Assembly (NCBI GenBank): GCA_002347565.1
Contig: DDXR01000042.1
Coordinates: forward strand, 8,164-34,668
DNA length: 26,505 nucleotides
Direction of reading: 5' to 3'
Source: a bacterium UBP2_UBA2255
Lineage (GTDB): Bacteria > Edwardsbacteria > AC1 > EtOH8
The notes under the pieces: generated by a model
What the model saw: the letters and a program-made list of their open reading frames with translations, nothing else
The model's database searches: none
Told to the model about the DNA's origin: nothing
Translations under genes and position numbers: made by a program
Shown here: in pieces, positions 7,223 to 16,335 of the stretch
How the letters are laid out: each line of letters opens with the position of its first letter
Position numbering within the stretch: position 1 is the first letter of the stretch

Positions 7223-8055
7223 CACGGCAGCGGCGGCACCACGCGTCTGCCGCGGCCCCGGCCCGGCGAGTTGTCGAACAGCTCGACCACGTGGTACACC
7301 GCCACGATCGACGGCCGCGGCGATCTTCCGTGGAAGAAGTCATGGATGCCGTTGACGTAGTCGGCCACCGCCCGGTCATCTTCCGACAGGCCGGGATCGC
7401 GCGGATCGATCAGCCTGGCGATCGCCCGGATCTCGAACGACAGCATGTCCAGGAACACGATCGAGACGCCGGGGTCGGTCATCTGGTTGAGGAAGGTGTG
7501 GGTGGCGAACTCCGGCGTGGCGTAGAGTTCCAACGACGCCTGGGCGGCCGGATCCAGCCAGCCGGTGCGCTCGGCATAGAGCCTGGTCAGCCAGGCGAAC
7601 TTGTACTCGTCGGACGAGTCCGCGGCCGTGCGGATCTCGGCCAGCAGCCCCGCCAGGTGCTCCCGCTTGGGCAGGAAACCCATCCCCTTCACCGCGTTGT
7701 TGACGGTGAACTGCCCGTCGTCGCGGCGAAAGCCGTGGCTGGCCACCATCCCGCTGTGCGGCCCTGCGAAGCCGGGCATTCCGCCCTTCTTCAGCGTCTC
7801 GATGGTCTTGAGCCGCTCCCGGAAATTCCACTGCAGGAACGTATCGGACAGCGGCCGCACCTGGAACGACTGCCACTTCCCATCGACCCGGGCGCGGATC
7901 ACGCCCTGGCCAAGTTTCCCGATATCGACATTGCCCTGGCGGCAGTACGCTCCCTCCTTCCAGAAACGGGGATCGGGCTTGGCCGGCTTCCCCTGGCCCA
8001 ACGCGGCGGTGGCCGCGGCGGCCAAGGCAACGACCAGCAATGGGGCGGTCCTCAT
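7222..8055 (-). CDS. Secreted protein of unknown function
   Basis: I do not recognise this 277-aa protein. It starts with a clear Sec signal peptide (MRTAPLLVV followed by an alanine-rich core, likely cut near residue 21) and the mature part is soluble, mostly helical, with a single cysteine and no known motif. The start at 8055 has an excellent ribosome binding site, GGAGG with a four-base spacer; the frame continues further upstream but that region is promoter and gdhA antisense sequence. The gene is the first of a three-gene operon, with a one- to four-base overlap with the VanX-like dipeptidase that follows, which suggests a joint envelope role. A near-consensus promoter lies about 50 bases upstream. 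Confidence 0.8.
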   Translation of the reverse strand: MRTAPLLVVALAAAATAALGQGKPAKPDPRFWKEGAYCRQGNVDIGKLGQGVIRARVDGKWQSFQVRPLSDTFLQWNFRERLKTIETLKKGGMPGFAGPHSGMVASHGFRRDDGQFTVNNAVKGMGFLPKREHLAGLLAEIRTAADSSDEYKFAWLTRLYAERTGWLDPAAQASLELYATPEFATHTFLNQMTDPGVSIVFLDMLSFEIRAIARLIDPRDPGLSEDDRAVADYVNGIHDFFHGRSPRPSIVAVYHVVELFDNSPGRGRGRRVVPPLP

Positions 8056-8101
8056 GATTCCTCCGTCATCGTGTAAGTGTTTGAATGCCATGTAACTGAT
8101 A

Positions 8102-8130
8102 ACTATAAACCGATGCCGGGCCGCAGTCAA
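8102..8130 (-). promoter_or_regulatory. Sigma-70-type promoter for the secreted protein/dipeptidase/MFS operon
   Basis: On the minus strand TTGACT (8130-8125) and TATAGT (8107-8102) are separated by 17 bases. The transcript would start about 40 bases upstream of the ATG at 8055. It is divergent from the gdhA promoter, with only about 31 A-rich bases between the two -35 boxes, so both could share an operator. Confidence 0.7.
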
Positions 8131-8161
8131 GAGAAATATGTGAAAAAAAGTGCAAAAGTTT

Positions 8162-8191
8162 TTGACTTGGCATACAGTAATATGATAGAAT
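8162..8191 (+). promoter_or_regulatory. Sigma-70-type promoter for gdhA
   Basis: TTGACT (8162-8167) and TAGAAT (8186-8191) are separated by 18 bases. The predicted 5' leader is about 75 bases and ends in a strong ribosome binding site, AAGGAG at 8260-8265. Confidence 0.7.
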
Positions 8192-8272
8192 ATTAATCCG
8201 CTTTTTGCCATACCGCTTGGTTCCGGATCGCACCGCCAACCAAACCCTCTAATATATGGAAGGAGAACCACC

Positions 8273-9559
<1,287 letters not shown>

Positions 9560-9573
9560 CAGCATCCTCTGGG

Positions 9574-9613
9574 ACCGCCCCCGCTATCCCCCTCCCGATG
9601 GGAGGGGGATTTT
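9574..9613 (+). terminator. gdhA terminator hairpin; copy 1 of a G-rich repeat
   Basis: CCCCCTCCC (9588-9596), loop GAT, GGGAGGGGG (9600-9608), then ATTTTC. The perfect 9-bp stem followed by T residues fits a Rho-independent terminator. The hairpin plus its left flank (ACCGCCCCC) recurs at 10289, so it may also be a dispersed repeat. Confidence 0.7.
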
Positions 9614-9628
9614 CATCGCTGCTTTTGC

Positions 9629-9657
9629 TTGCACCCCGGCCGGCCGTGCGTTATAAT
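9629..9657 (+). promoter_or_regulatory. Promoter of the membrane protein gene, giving an almost leaderless transcript
   Basis: TTGCAC (9629-9634), 17 bases, TATAAT (9652-9657). The predicted start of transcription, about seven bases downstream, falls two to three bases before the ATG at 9667, and there is no ribosome binding site, so translation is probably leaderless. Confidence 0.6.
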
Positions 9658-9666
9658 GAACATCTC

Positions 9667-10275
9667 ATGATCAGGATCGTCCCGCTCATCCGCTCCGTCC
9701 ATTCCCTGCTGCGGCCCGCCTCTTGGATTTACGCGGGCTGGGCCCTGCTCTATGCCGCGACCTGGCTGTTGCCGCATTTTGGACAGCAGATCCCCGTCTG
9801 GTTCGCGCAGACGCTGGCCGCGGACTTCCTGATCAACCTGGGCACGCCGTTCCTCGTGGCCGGCAGCGGTCTGGTCTACCTGGCCTTCACCGAGCGGCCG
9901 CGGCGAGTCCGCTGGTTCATCTGGCCGTTGCTCGCCCTGATCGCAGCAGCCTGCACCGCGCCGCCGTTGATGGTGCTGCACAAGGCGGGCGGCTGGCTGC
10001 TGCTGACCAGTACCCTGCTGTTCTTCACCCACGCCGGCTGGCACCTGCATCGACACCGGGACGCCGTGGGATTGGGCCTGCTGTTCGCCCGCGGCCTGTT
10101 CGGGCCGTGGCTGTTCATGGTGCCGGCGCTGGTGATATCGGGCGTTGTCGTCAGGCGCCAGACGCTGGGCTTCGAGAACACCGACTGGGTGCCGTTGTTC
10201 GGGGTGATCTACTTCGGCATCCAGGCCGCGTTCGAGGAGTTCATGCTGCGGCAAGCGGCGAAGGCGCAAGCGTAA
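9667..10275 (+). CDS. Multi-pass membrane protein of unknown function
   Basis: I do not recognise the family of this 202-aa protein. It has about five to six hydrophobic segments, near residues 17-35, 45-68, 78-98, 103-122, 137-165 and 172-190, separated by short basic loops (RPRRVRW, HRHRD, RRQ), which suggests an integral inner-membrane protein. No catalytic motif is evident. The ATG at 9667 lies nine bases after a perfect TATAAT, with no Shine-Dalgarno sequence. The frame is open far upstream through gdhA in another frame, but that extension is a shadow of gdhA. The gene is flanked on both sides by copies of the same G-rich hairpin repeat. Confidence 0.75.
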   Translation: MIRIVPLIRSVHSLLRPASWIYAGWALLYAATWLLPHFGQQIPVWFAQTLAADFLINLGTPFLVAGSGLVYLAFTERPRRVRWFIWPLLALIAAACTAPPLMVLHKAGGWLLLTSTLLFFTHAGWHLHRHRDAVGLGLLFARGLFGPWLFMVPALVISGVVVRRQTLGFENTDWVPLFGVIYFGIQAAFEEFMLRQAAKAQA

Positions 10276-10288
10276 TGCGACCTCCGCA

Positions 10289-10357
10289 GACCGCCCCCTA
10301 TGTTCCCCCTCCCAATGGGAGGGGGACTTTGTTACCCTTTCCCCGAAGGGGAAGGGG
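10289..10357 (+). repeat. G-rich hairpin repeat, copy 2, with a second adjacent hairpin
   Basis: CCCCCTCCC (10305-10313), loop AAT, GGGAGGGGG (10317-10325), then ACTTTG. The stem is identical to that after gdhA and the loop differs by one base; the left flank ACCGCCCC is shared too. A second hairpin follows at 10335-10357 (CCCTTTCCCC, loop GAA, GGGGAAGGGG, one G-T pair). It may terminate the membrane protein transcript. Confidence 0.65.
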
Positions 10358-10388
10358 CAGGGATTCGGTCAGAAACCATAGATTCTGC

Positions 10389-10417
10389 TTGATTCCGCAT
10401 GGCTGCGCTATTATAAT
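10389..10417 (+). promoter_or_regulatory. Sigma-70-type promoter for the AT-rich secreted protein gene and possibly the PPDK-like genes
   Basis: TTGATT (10389-10394), 17 bases, TATAAT (10412-10417). The leader is about 37 bases to the ATG at 10461. It is the only good promoter seen upstream of the PPDK-like pair. Confidence 0.65.
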
Positions 10418-10460
10418 GATAATACACGAACATAATTAGCATAGCCAGAGTAGATGCACT

Positions 10461-10985
10461 ATGAAACGATCAGTATTTTTTATATCCCTCATATCGCTAT
10501 GTACAATGGGTATCCTCGCTGTCGATTTAAACAATAGGCTCCCCAATTCTGATTTCATCTATTACGGTTTTTCGCCACGATCGCTATATCATAAAACATG
10601 TTTAGAAAATGATGTTATATCTCGATTGGGTAAGCCTCTAACAATTCATATTGACTCTTCCGGCGGTTATGAAGGGCATCCCGCAATAATTAGGGAGTTA
10701 AGATACCGCGATATCATCTTCGTCTTTTGGAAATGCCCATTTGATTCTTCACAGCCCAGCTCCTTAGAGTATCTTCACCTAGTAGGGAAAACAACGACCA
10801 AAAAAGGTATTAAGCTTGGTGATACTCGAAAAAGAGTATTACTTATGTATGGCATACCTGACACTGAAGCCTCCACCGCGGATAATCTGATCTATTTTGG
10901 TATCAATGAAGATACTTGTATTAGTTTCACAATCAAGGATAATAAAGTATCCGCTATAGTGATAGGTTGGTACATTAGGTACTAA
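10461..10985 (+). CDS. Secreted or membrane-anchored protein of unknown function, AT-rich gene
   Basis: I do not recognise this 174-aa protein. Residues 1-22 form a signal peptide or membrane anchor (MKRSVFFISLISLCTMGILA). The mature part includes the pattern KGIKLGDTRKRVLLMYGIPD at about residues 113-132. That resembles the glycine-aspartate, then helix, then glycine-proline motif (GDs..eV...yG.P) of small beta-rich envelope proteins, but the match is weak. The gene is very AT-rich next to G+C-rich neighbours and has no clear ribosome binding site. It ends only two bases before the start of the first PPDK-like gene, so it lies directly in that gene's 5' region and may have replaced its leader. 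Acquisition by transfer is likely. Confidence 0.65.
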   Translation: MKRSVFFISLISLCTMGILAVDLNNRLPNSDFIYYGFSPRSLYHKTCLENDVISRLGKPLTIHIDSSGGYEGHPAIIRELRYRDIIFVFWKCPFDSSQPSSLEYLHLVGKTTTKKGIKLGDTRKRVLLMYGIPDTEASTADNLIYFGINEDTCISFTIKDNKVSAIVIGWYIRY

Positions 10986-10987
10986 CG

Positions 10988-13942
10988 ATGATGCAACTGT
11001 CATCCAACCTCGACGCCCTGGCCTCCTCCCCGCTCGACCGGCTGATGCCCTACAAGGTGCGGCGGGTGCTGCTGGTGGCCAGCCTGTACGACTCGTTCAT
11101 ATTGGAGGAGGACGGCCGGCTGCAGGACCTGCTGGGAGCGGCCTACAAGCAGCGCGACCTGGGCTACGTGCCGTCGCTGTCGCGCGTCACCGGCGGGGCC
11201 GCGGCGCTGGAGGCATTGGGGAAAGAGAACTACGACCTGGTGGTCTGCATCCAGCGCCTGGGCGACATGGACCCCTTCACTTTCGGCCGGAAAGCCAAGG
11301 AGCTCATTCCCGGCCTGCCGGTCGTCATCCTGGCCTTCAACACGCCGGAGCTCCCGAGGCTGCAGGCGATCAACGATTTTTCCGCCATCGACAAGGTGTT
11401 CGTGTGGCAGGGCGACGGCAAGATCCTGGCCGGCATCGTGCAGTTCGTCGAGGATTACAAGAACGCCGAGAGCGACACCGCGCTGTTCGGCGTGCCGAAT
11501 CTATTGATCGTCGAAGACTCGATCCAGTTTTATTCCACCTATCTGCCGGCCATCTTCGAGGAGCTGCACGACCAGACCCAGCGGCTGCTGGACGACGACC
11601 TGGGGTATTCGCAGAAGGCCCTGCGCCAGCGCGGACGGCCGCGGGTGCATCTGGCCGAGAACTACGAGCAGGCCGTCGCCGTGTTCGGAAAGTACCAGGA
11701 CAACCTGCTGGCGGTGTTCACGGACGTGCGCTATCCCAGGGACGGCAAACTGGACCCGCGGGCCGGAGCGGAGTTCGCCAAGCTGGTCCGGTCGAAGCTG
11801 CCGCACCTGCCGCTGCTGGTACAGTCGAGCGAGCCGGACGCCGAGACGATCGCGCGCGAGCTGGGCGCCGTGTTCCTGCTGAAATCCTCGCCCACGCTGG
11901 TCGACGAGTTCCGCCGCGTGCTGGCCGAGCGCTGCGGCTTCGGAGACCTGGTGCTGAAGGGCGCGGACGGCGGCGAGGTCGCGCGGATAACGAATCTCGA
12001 ATCGTTCCTGTCGGTGATCGGCAGCCTGCCGGCCGAGGCGCTGGCCGACCACTTCCGCCGCGGCGACATCCGGCGTTGGCTGCTGCTGCGCACCGAGTTC
12101 GACCTGGCGCGCCGCCTGGCCTCCCCTGCGGTGACCGGGATCGCCGAGGATGCGGCTCTGCGCGACCGGATACGCGACGAGCTGGCCGCACGCCGCCGCC
12201 GCATCCACCGCGGCAGCATCGTGGAGTACTCGCGCCGCTTCAGCCCGGAGCAGTGGCACTTCGCCCGGCTGGGCGGCGGCTCGATCGGCGGCAAGGCCCG
12301 CGGCCTGGCCTTCATCGACAAGGTTCTGGCCTCGCACTTCGACCACACCAGGTACCCGGGCGTCACCATCAGCATCCCGCGTACGCTGGTGCTGGGCACC
12401 GACCTATTCGACGATTTCCTGCGGCACAACGACCTGTTCCGGAAGGCGATGGCCGAGGACTCGGACGCCCGCATCGTCAACCTGTTCCTCAACGCCTCGC
12501 TGCCGCCGACGGTGGTGGGCGACATCCGCGACTTCATCAGGCAGGTGAAGAAGCCGCTGGCCGTGCGCTCGTCCAGCCTGCTGGAGGACGCGCTCTACCA
12601 GCCCTTCGCCGGCATCTACTACACCAAGATGGTCCCCAACAACCAGCAGGACCTCGATTCGCGCTTCGCCGCGCTGGACAACGCCATCAAGCTGGTGTGG
12701 GCCTCGACCTTCCTGAAGCAGGCCCGGAGCTACATCGAATCCACCAATCACCGCTGCGACGAGGAGAAGATGGCGGTGATCATCCAGGAAGTTGTGGGAG
12801 CCGAGCGCAACGGCCGCTGGTACCCGGACTTCGCCGGCGTGGCCCGCTCCTACAACTACTACCCGGTGGGCCACGCCCGGCCCCAGGACGGCGTGGCAAA
12901 CGTGGCGCTGGGTTTGGGCAAGACCGTGGTCGACGGCGGCGTCAGCCTGCGCTTCACGCCGGCGTACCCCGAGGTGCTGCCGCAGTTCTACTCGGTGAGG
13001 GAGATGCTGGACAACTCGCAGAAGAAATTCTACGCGGTCGATCTCACGCCCCACGCCAGCACCGCCTTCGCCGAGGAGGACCAATACCTCTTGAACCTGC
13101 CGCTGGCCGAGGCCGAGCGCGACGGCACGCTGGAGCACCTGGGATCGGTCTACGACCGGGCCAACCAGCGGCTGGTGGACGGCATCACCGAACCAGGACC
13201 GCGGGTGGTCAGCTTCTCCCACATCCTCAAGTACAGGATGTTCCCGCTGGCCGAGCTGCTGGAGGACCTGCTGCAGCTGGCGACCCGGGCCGTCAGCTGC
13301 CCGGTGGAGATGGAGTTCGCGGTGCGGCTGGACCCCAAGAACGTCCTGCCGGCGGACTTCGGCTTCCTGCAGGTGCGGCCGCTGGTGGTCAGCGACGAGC
13401 TGGTGACGGTGGACCTCGACGACGCCCGGCGGGCGACCGCGCTCTGCCACACCGATCAGGCGCTGGGCAACGGCGTCACCGAGCTGTCCGACATCGTGTA
13501 CGTCAGGCCGGAGTCGTTCGACGCGGCCAAGACGCCGCAGATCGCCGGCGAGATCGGCCGGCTCAACAAACTGCTGAAGGAACAGGACCGCGGCTACCTG
13601 CTGCTCGGGCCGGGCCGCTGGGGCTCGAGCGACCCCTGGCTGGGCATCCCGGTGAAGTTCGACCAGATCAGCAGGGCGAAGGCCGTGGTCGAGGCCTGCC
13701 TGCCCACCATGAACGTCGACCCCTCGCAGGGCTCGCACTTCTTCCAGAACATGACCTCGCTGCGCATCGGCTACCTGACGGTGCCGCTGGACCCGGCGCG
13801 CGGCCGCATCGACTGGGACTGGCTGGCAGCGCAGCCGATGATCGCCGAGACCGAGCACGTGCGCTGGGTGCGGCCGGCGGCGCCGGTGTCGGTGCAGCTG
13901 GACGGCCGCAGCTCCCGCGGCGCGATCCTGAAACCAGGCTGA
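10988..13942 (+). CDS. Two-receiver protein fused to a PPDK-type ATP-grasp (PEP/pyruvate-binding) domain
   Basis: This 984-aa protein has three parts. Residues about 25-155 form a receiver-like fold with no phosphoacceptor Asp (VVCIQRL at 85-91). Residues about 170-310 form a second receiver with all key residues: E176/D177, D246 in VFTDVRYP, S280 and K299. Residues about 425-830 are the ATP-grasp domain of pyruvate phosphate dikinase/PEP synthase: IGGKARGL (433-440), LAVRSSSLLED (524-534), and the closing strand motif LQVRP. The usual phosphohistidine swivelling domain and PEP-binding barrel are absent; instead there is a C-terminal module with GPGRWGSSDPWLGIPV and GSHFFQ that is shared with the next gene. 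The start at 10988 or the next ATG has no good ribosome binding site. The reaction is unknown; ATP-dependent phosphotransfer under receiver control is an inference. Confidence 0.85.
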   Translation: MMQLSSNLDALASSPLDRLMPYKVRRVLLVASLYDSFILEEDGRLQDLLGAAYKQRDLGYVPSLSRVTGGAAALEALGKENYDLVVCIQRLGDMDPFTFGRKAKELIPGLPVVILAFNTPELPRLQAINDFSAIDKVFVWQGDGKILAGIVQFVEDYKNAESDTALFGVPNLLIVEDSIQFYSTYLPAIFEELHDQTQRLLDDDLGYSQKALRQRGRPRVHLAENYEQAVAVFGKYQDNLLAVFTDVRYPRDGKLDPRAGAEFAKLVRSKLPHLPLLVQSSEPDAETIARELGAVFLLKSSPTLVDEFRRVLAERCGFGDLVLKGADGGEVARITNLESFLSVIGSLPAEALADHFRRGDIRRWLLLRTEFDLARRLASPAVTGIAEDAALRDRIRDELAARRRRIHRGSIVEYSRRFSPEQWHFARLGGGSIGGKARGLAFIDKVLASHFDHTRYPGVTISIPRTLVLGTDLFDDFLRHNDLFRKAMAEDSDARIVNLFLNASLPPTVVGDIRDFIRQVKKPLAVRSSSLLEDALYQPFAGIYYTKMVPNNQQDLDSRFAALDNAIKLVWASTFLKQARSYIESTNHRCDEEKMAVIIQEVVGAERNGRWYPDFAGVARSYNYYPVGHARPQDGVANVALGLGKTVVDGGVSLRFTPAYPEVLPQFYSVREMLDNSQKKFYAVDLTPHASTAFAEEDQYLLNLPLAEAERDGTLEHLGSVYDRANQRLVDGITEPGPRVVSFSHILKYRMFPLAELLEDLLQLATRAVSCPVEMEFAVRLDPKNVLPADFGFLQVRPLVVSDELVTVDLDDARRATALCHTDQALGNGVTELSDIVYVRPESFDAAKTPQIAGEIGRLNKLLKEQDRGYLLLGPGRWGSSDPWLGIPVKFDQISRAKAVVEACLPTMNVDPSQGSHFFQNMTSLRIGYLTVPLDPARGRIDWDWLAAQPMIAETEHVRWVRPAAPVSVQLDGRSSRGAILKPG

Positions 13943-13999
13943 CCGGCGCGTTCTCTCCCGGCCACGTCCCAAATTCCCCGACATTCGCACGGAGGCTCC

Positions 14000-16300
14000 A
14001 TGCCCCAGAACAAGCCCGAATGGCAGGTGATCGTCGACCTGCTGCGCGACACCAACCCGGCGCTGCTCAACCGCATCGGCCGGAAGATGATGAACTACCT
14101 GTTCAAGCGCAACGTCCGGCAGGTCGAGTCCCTGATGAAGCGCCTCGACGCCTCGTCCACCGACTGGGAGTACAGCGAGAACCAGCCGATCCCCAAGCTC
14201 AACCTGTCGCTGCTGGAGGAGATCGTCGACGAGGCCTTCCGGATCGCCGCCCGCGAGATCAGGGACGACGAGATCACCGCCATGGTCACCCAGTGGCTCA
14301 AGCAGGAGCAGTTCCGGTTCCTGACCATGGCGGCCGAGAAGCGCGACGTGCCGCTGGCCGAGATCACCGAGTCGGTGCACCGCTTCGCGCGCATGCCCGA
14401 GATCGCGCGCAAGCTGTCGCCCGAGGAGCGGACCCTGGTCCGGGCGGCGCTGATCCGCCGCTTCTTCTCGGACGACCTGCACTACATCAACGTCATCAAG
14501 AACTACGCCACGGTCGAGGATTTCTCGGCCATGCTGTCCCGCACGGTGGGCCCGCCCCAAGGCAACGGCAAGCTGGGCGGCAAGGCGGCCGGCCTGTTCC
14601 GGGCCGAGAAGATCCTGATGGCGGCCAAGAAGGATTACGTCTCGCTGCGCAACCTGGCCGTGCCCAAGACCTGGTTCATCACCTCGGACGGCATCCTGGA
14701 CTTTCTCCATTTCAACGCCCTGGAGGAGATGCCCAGCATCAAGTACCGCGACCCGGCGGAGATCCGCCAGGAGTTTCCCTTCCTGGAGCAGGTCTTCAAG
14801 AACTCGTCGCTGTCGCCGGAGATGATCGCAGGCCTCAGCCTGGCGCTGGACGACTTCGGCGACCGGCCGCTGATCGTCCGCTCCTCGTCCCTGCTGGAGG
14901 ACACCCTGGGCGCGGCCTTCGCCGGCAAGTACAAGAGCCTGTTCGTGGCCAACCAGGGCACCAAGCGGGAGCGGCTGGAGGCGCTGGCGGACGCCATCGC
15001 GGAGGTCTACGCCTCGGTGTTCGGCCCCGACCCCATCGAGTACCGGCGGGAACGGGGCCTGCTGGACTTCAACGAGGAGATGGGCATCCTGATCCAGGAG
15101 GTGGTGGGCCGGCGCTGCGGCAAGTACTTCCTGCCGGCCTACGCCGGCGTGGCGTTCTCTTTCAACGAGTTCCGCTGGTCGCCGCGCATCAAGCGCACCG
15201 ACGGCATCATCCGGCTGGTGGCCGGAATGGGGACCCGGGCGGTGGACCGGGTGGGCGACGACTACCCGGTGCTGGTGTCGCCCGGACAGCCGGGCCTGCG
15301 CGTCAACGCCAGCCCGGACGAGGTGCTGCGCTACTCGCAGCACAACGTCGACGTCATCAACCTGGAGACCCGCCGCTTCGAGACCATGACCGCCGAGCAG
15401 CTGGTGGCCGAGGTCGGGCCGGAGCTGCCGGCCCTGTCGCAGATCGTCTCCATCTACCGCGACGGCGAGCTGCGCTCCCCCACCTCCAACCTGATCGACC
15501 TGGCCGGCGGCGTGCCGGTGGTGACCTTCGCCAAGCTGCTGGCCCACGGCCCGTTCATTCCCCAGATCCGCGACATGCTGAAGATCCTGCAGCAGGCCCT
15601 GGGCTGGCCGGTGGACATCGAGTTCGCCTGCGACGGCGACATCCACAAGCTGTACCTGCTGCAGTGCCGGCCCCAGAGCCAGGCCGGCGGCCGCGCCAGC
15701 GTCGAGATCCCCGCCAACACGGCCGAGGCCGACCGGCTGTTCTCTGCCAACCGCTTCATCACCAACGCCGTGGTCCGCGGCATCGAGTACGTGGTCTACG
15801 TCGACCCGGACGGCTATGACGCCCTGCCGACGATGGACGACCTGGCCCAGGTGGGCCGGATCGTGGGCGAGCTCAACTCCAAGCTGCCGCGCCAGAAGTT
15901 CATCCTGATGGGCCCGGGCCGCTGGGGCAGCCGCGGCGACATCAAGCTGGGGGTGCGGGTGGGGTACTCCGACATCAACAACACCGCGATGCTGATCGAG
16001 GTGGCCAAGAAGAAGAAGGACTACGTGCCCGAGCTGTCGTTCGGCACCCACTTCTTCCAAGATCTGGTCGAGGCCGACATCAAGTACCTGCCGCTGTATC
16101 CCGACGAGCCGGGGGTCGTGTTCCGGGAGGAGTTCTTCTCGCAGACGCCCAACCAGCTGCGGCGGATCCTGCCGGGCGCCAGGAATTTCGAGAACGTGGT
16201 GCGGGTGATCCACGTCCCCAAGGCGGTCGAGGACGCCACGATGGCGGTGTACATGGACGGCGAGCGGGAGCAGGCGCTGGCGGTGCTGGAGCGGGAGTGA
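14000..16300 (+). CDS. PPDK-type ATP-grasp (PEP/pyruvate-binding) domain protein, paralogue of the upstream gene
   Basis: This 766-aa protein shares the ATP-grasp core and the C-terminal module of the preceding protein but has no receiver domains. Residues 1-180 form a helical N-terminal region without a recognised motif. The core has KLGGKAAGLF (191-200), LIVRSSSLLED (291-301) and DIEFACDGDIHKLYLLQCRP near residue 550. The C-terminus carries ILMGPGRWGSRGD and GTHFFQDL. No swivelling histidine domain or PEP-binding TIM barrel follows, so it cannot complete the PEP synthase reaction alone. The start has GGAGG five bases upstream, and the 57-base gap after the previous gene suggests an operon. 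The pair may work together on an unknown substrate. Confidence 0.85.
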   Translation: MPQNKPEWQVIVDLLRDTNPALLNRIGRKMMNYLFKRNVRQVESLMKRLDASSTDWEYSENQPIPKLNLSLLEEIVDEAFRIAAREIRDDEITAMVTQWLKQEQFRFLTMAAEKRDVPLAEITESVHRFARMPEIARKLSPEERTLVRAALIRRFFSDDLHYINVIKNYATVEDFSAMLSRTVGPPQGNGKLGGKAAGLFRAEKILMAAKKDYVSLRNLAVPKTWFITSDGILDFLHFNALEEMPSIKYRDPAEIRQEFPFLEQVFKNSSLSPEMIAGLSLALDDFGDRPLIVRSSSLLEDTLGAAFAGKYKSLFVANQGTKRERLEALADAIAEVYASVFGPDPIEYRRERGLLDFNEEMGILIQEVVGRRCGKYFLPAYAGVAFSFNEFRWSPRIKRTDGIIRLVAGMGTRAVDRVGDDYPVLVSPGQPGLRVNASPDEVLRYSQHNVDVINLETRRFETMTAEQLVAEVGPELPALSQIVSIYRDGELRSPTSNLIDLAGGVPVVTFAKLLAHGPFIPQIRDMLKILQQALGWPVDIEFACDGDIHKLYLLQCRPQSQAGGRASVEIPANTAEADRLFSANRFITNAVVRGIEYVVYVDPDGYDALPTMDDLAQVGRIVGELNSKLPRQKFILMGPGRWGSRGDIKLGVRVGYSDINNTAMLIEVAKKKKDYVPELSFGTHFFQDLVEADIKYLPLYPDEPGVVFREEFFSQTPNQLRRILPGARNFENVVRVIHVPKAVEDATMAVYMDGEREQALAVLERE

Positions 16301-16335
16301 GCGCGTCGCGGCCGTGATCGGAGCGAGGTGACGGC

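Noticed and set aside
11404..15819. A 1471-codon plus-strand frame spanning both PPDK-like genes in another frame
   Set aside because: It runs through a gene boundary and has Arg/Gly/Ala-rich low-complexity translation typical of a shadow frame in G+C-rich DNA.
12404..16213. A 1269-codon open frame on the minus strand across both PPDK-like genes
   Set aside because: It is antisense to two well-supported genes, has low-complexity His/Arg/Gly/Val content and no ribosome binding site. It results from strong G/C bias at third positions.
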